Below are positions 32,805 to 33,666 of a stretch of 33,666 nt of DNA, in pieces. Source of the stretch: Zoogloea sp. (GTDB taxonomy: Bacteria > Pseudomonadota > Gammaproteobacteria > Burkholderiales > Rhodocyclaceae); the NCBI GenBank assembly GCA_017309145.1, contig JAFLDU010000016.1, positions 1 to 33,666 of the forward strand, in the 5' to 3' direction. A program made the translations under genes and the position numbers. How positions within the stretch are numbered: position 1 is the first letter of the stretch; each line of letters begins with the position of its first letter. Under the pieces are notes generated by a model that saw only the letters and a list, made by a program, of their open reading frames with translations, did not search any database and had not been told where the DNA came from.

Positions 32805-33497
32805 CTAGTCGTGCTCGGCCAGGCGCGCCGCGTCGTGAATCAGGATGTGCTTGCCCTGCACCGAGATGAGGCCGGCATCGGAGAGCTCATGGAAGATCCG
32901 CGACAGGGTCTCGGGGGTCAAGCTGAGGCGCGAGGCGATCACCTGCTTGCTGGTCGGCAACTCCACCGCATGCTCGCCCTTGGGCGCACAGGGGACGCTC
33001 TCGGCCAGTTGCAGCAGATAGCCGATGACCCGCTGGGTGGACGAGCGCAGCGCATAGGATTCAACGTCGCGCACCATGGTGTGCAGCCGGATCGACATCC
33101 CCGCCAGCAGCTTGCGGGCGAAGCGGGGGTCCTGCTCGATCTGGCCGAACACCGCACCGGCGCCGATGTGCAGCACCAAGGTGTCGGCCAGAGCCTCACC
33201 GAGCACCGGATAAGGCTGGTCGAGGAACATCACCGCCTCACCGAAACTCTGCAGCGGCCCGAGGATTTCCACGACCTTCTCGTTTCCCTGAGCGGACGTG
33301 AAGGCCAGCTTGATCTGCCCCCACACCACCAGAAAGAAGCCTTTCGGCTGATCGCCCCGCTGGAACAGGCGGTCCCCCTTCTGCAGGCGCTTCTCCCGGG
33401 TAGCTGCGGCCATGTGGGCCAGATCTTCGGGAGACAGGGCGCTGAACAGGGGCATGCGACTCAACAGGCCGGGGATGTCGATTTTGTCGGTGGACAT
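32805..33497 (-). CDS. Crp/Fnr-family regulator, Dnr-like
   Basis: A 230-residue regulator with an N-terminal cyclic-nucleotide-fold domain (about 15-120), a dimerisation helix (about 122-155) and a helix-turn-helix (about 165-222). The recognition helix LTPETLSRIFHEL has E196, S199 and R200, the E-x-x-S-R set that reads TTGAT in FNR relatives. The N-terminal Cys cluster of oxygen-sensing FNR is missing (only C170 is present), which fits Dnr/Nnr-type NO-responsive regulators. The ATG at 33497 has GAGGG (33505-33509) 7 bases upstream; an in-frame extension to 33569 lacks support. It probably controls nirJ-nirN and the DUF2249 gene. The assignment to dnr proper is an inference. Confidence 0.88.
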   Translation of the reverse strand: MSTDKIDIPGLLSRMPLFSALSPEDLAHMAAATREKRLQKGDRLFQRGDQPKGFFLVVWGQIKLAFTSAQGNEKVVEILGPLQSFGEAVMFLDQPYPVLGEALADTLVLHIGAGAVFGQIEQDPRFARKLLAGMSIRLHTMVRDVESYALRSSTQRVIGYLLQLAESVPCAPKGEHAVELPTSKQVIASRLSLTPETLSRIFHELSDAGLISVQGKHILIHDAARLAEHD

Positions 33498-33666
33498 GGT
33501 GGAACCCTCAGGAAAACGCCGGGCCGCCCCAGGCGTGCGTGCCCCCATGGAGAGGACGGGCGGATGCAAGCTTCGATTCTAACCCCGTCCCTCCCCCCCA
33601 ACCGTTTTCCGGCCCCCTTCTAACCCCCCTCGGCGAGCGAGCTACCTACAAATGGATAATCCTGCC
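33498..33666. other. Upstream region of the Dnr-like gene
   Basis: No gene is supported here. On the minus strand TAGAAT (33576-33581) could be the -10 of the regulator gene, but no good -35 or FNR-type palindrome is seen. The last 20 bases are AT-richer and may belong to the neighbouring unit beyond the window. Confidence 0.3.

Noticed and set aside
32805-33497. Assignment as oxygen-sensing FNR/Anr
   Set aside because: The N-terminal cysteines that bind the [4Fe-4S] cluster are absent; only one cysteine exists in the protein.

Overview
The window is GC-rich chromosomal DNA, most probably from a denitrifying betaproteobacterium (a Rhodocyclales-type organism such as the Thauera/Azoarcus/Azospira group is my guess). 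Reasons for the guess: an rRNA-type leader and promoters of betaproteobacterial style at the left edge, heme d1 genes nirJ and nirN with a Dnr-like regulator at the right edge, and a uniform G/C-ending codon bias. The genus cannot be fixed from this sequence alone.

Layout, left to right. Bases 1-456 hold the promoter region of an operon leaving the window on the minus strand: three tandem near-consensus sigma70 promoters, each inside a diverged copy of the same block, feeding a leader with a boxA-like element. This looks like an rrn promoter region whose 16S gene lies beyond base 1. Bases 523-3398 (minus) encode a two-component pair, an OmpR-type response regulator and a 7TMR-DISM histidine kinase, overlapping by 4 bases. 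Divergent from them, 3507-25430 (plus) is a complete type I secretion locus: a TolC-family outer-membrane protein, a 5727-residue RTX/Calx-beta surface protein (about half the window), an ABC exporter and an HlyD-type fusion protein. Bases 25449-27098 (minus) encode a NERD-nuclease/UvrD-like helicase fusion. creA follows at 27216-27680 (plus), then a REC-histidine kinase at 27686-28984 (minus).

The right end is a denitrification patch. nirJ (heme d1 radical SAM enzyme) and nirN (cytochrome c / d1 protein) run together on the plus strand behind a perfect TTGAT-N4-ATCAA box placed at -41.5 relative to the inferred start site. A small membrane-anchored hypothetical protein (minus), a DUF2249 protein with its own imperfect FNR-like box (plus), and a cysteine-cluster-free Crp/Fnr regulator of Dnr type (minus) complete the patch. 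The regulator carries the E-x-x-S-R recognition pattern expected to read TTGAT half sites, so regulator and boxes fit one nitrogen-oxide/low-oxygen regulon.

The points most worth following are: the giant adhesin, with 43 Calx-beta-type repeats by hand count, a divergent block in mid-array and a recurrent loop insertion; its dedicated ABC exporter, whose ATPase motifs (signature, catalytic Glu, H-loop His) are all altered; the triplicated rrn-type promoters; and the separated nirJ-nirN pair with precisely placed FNR/Dnr boxes.
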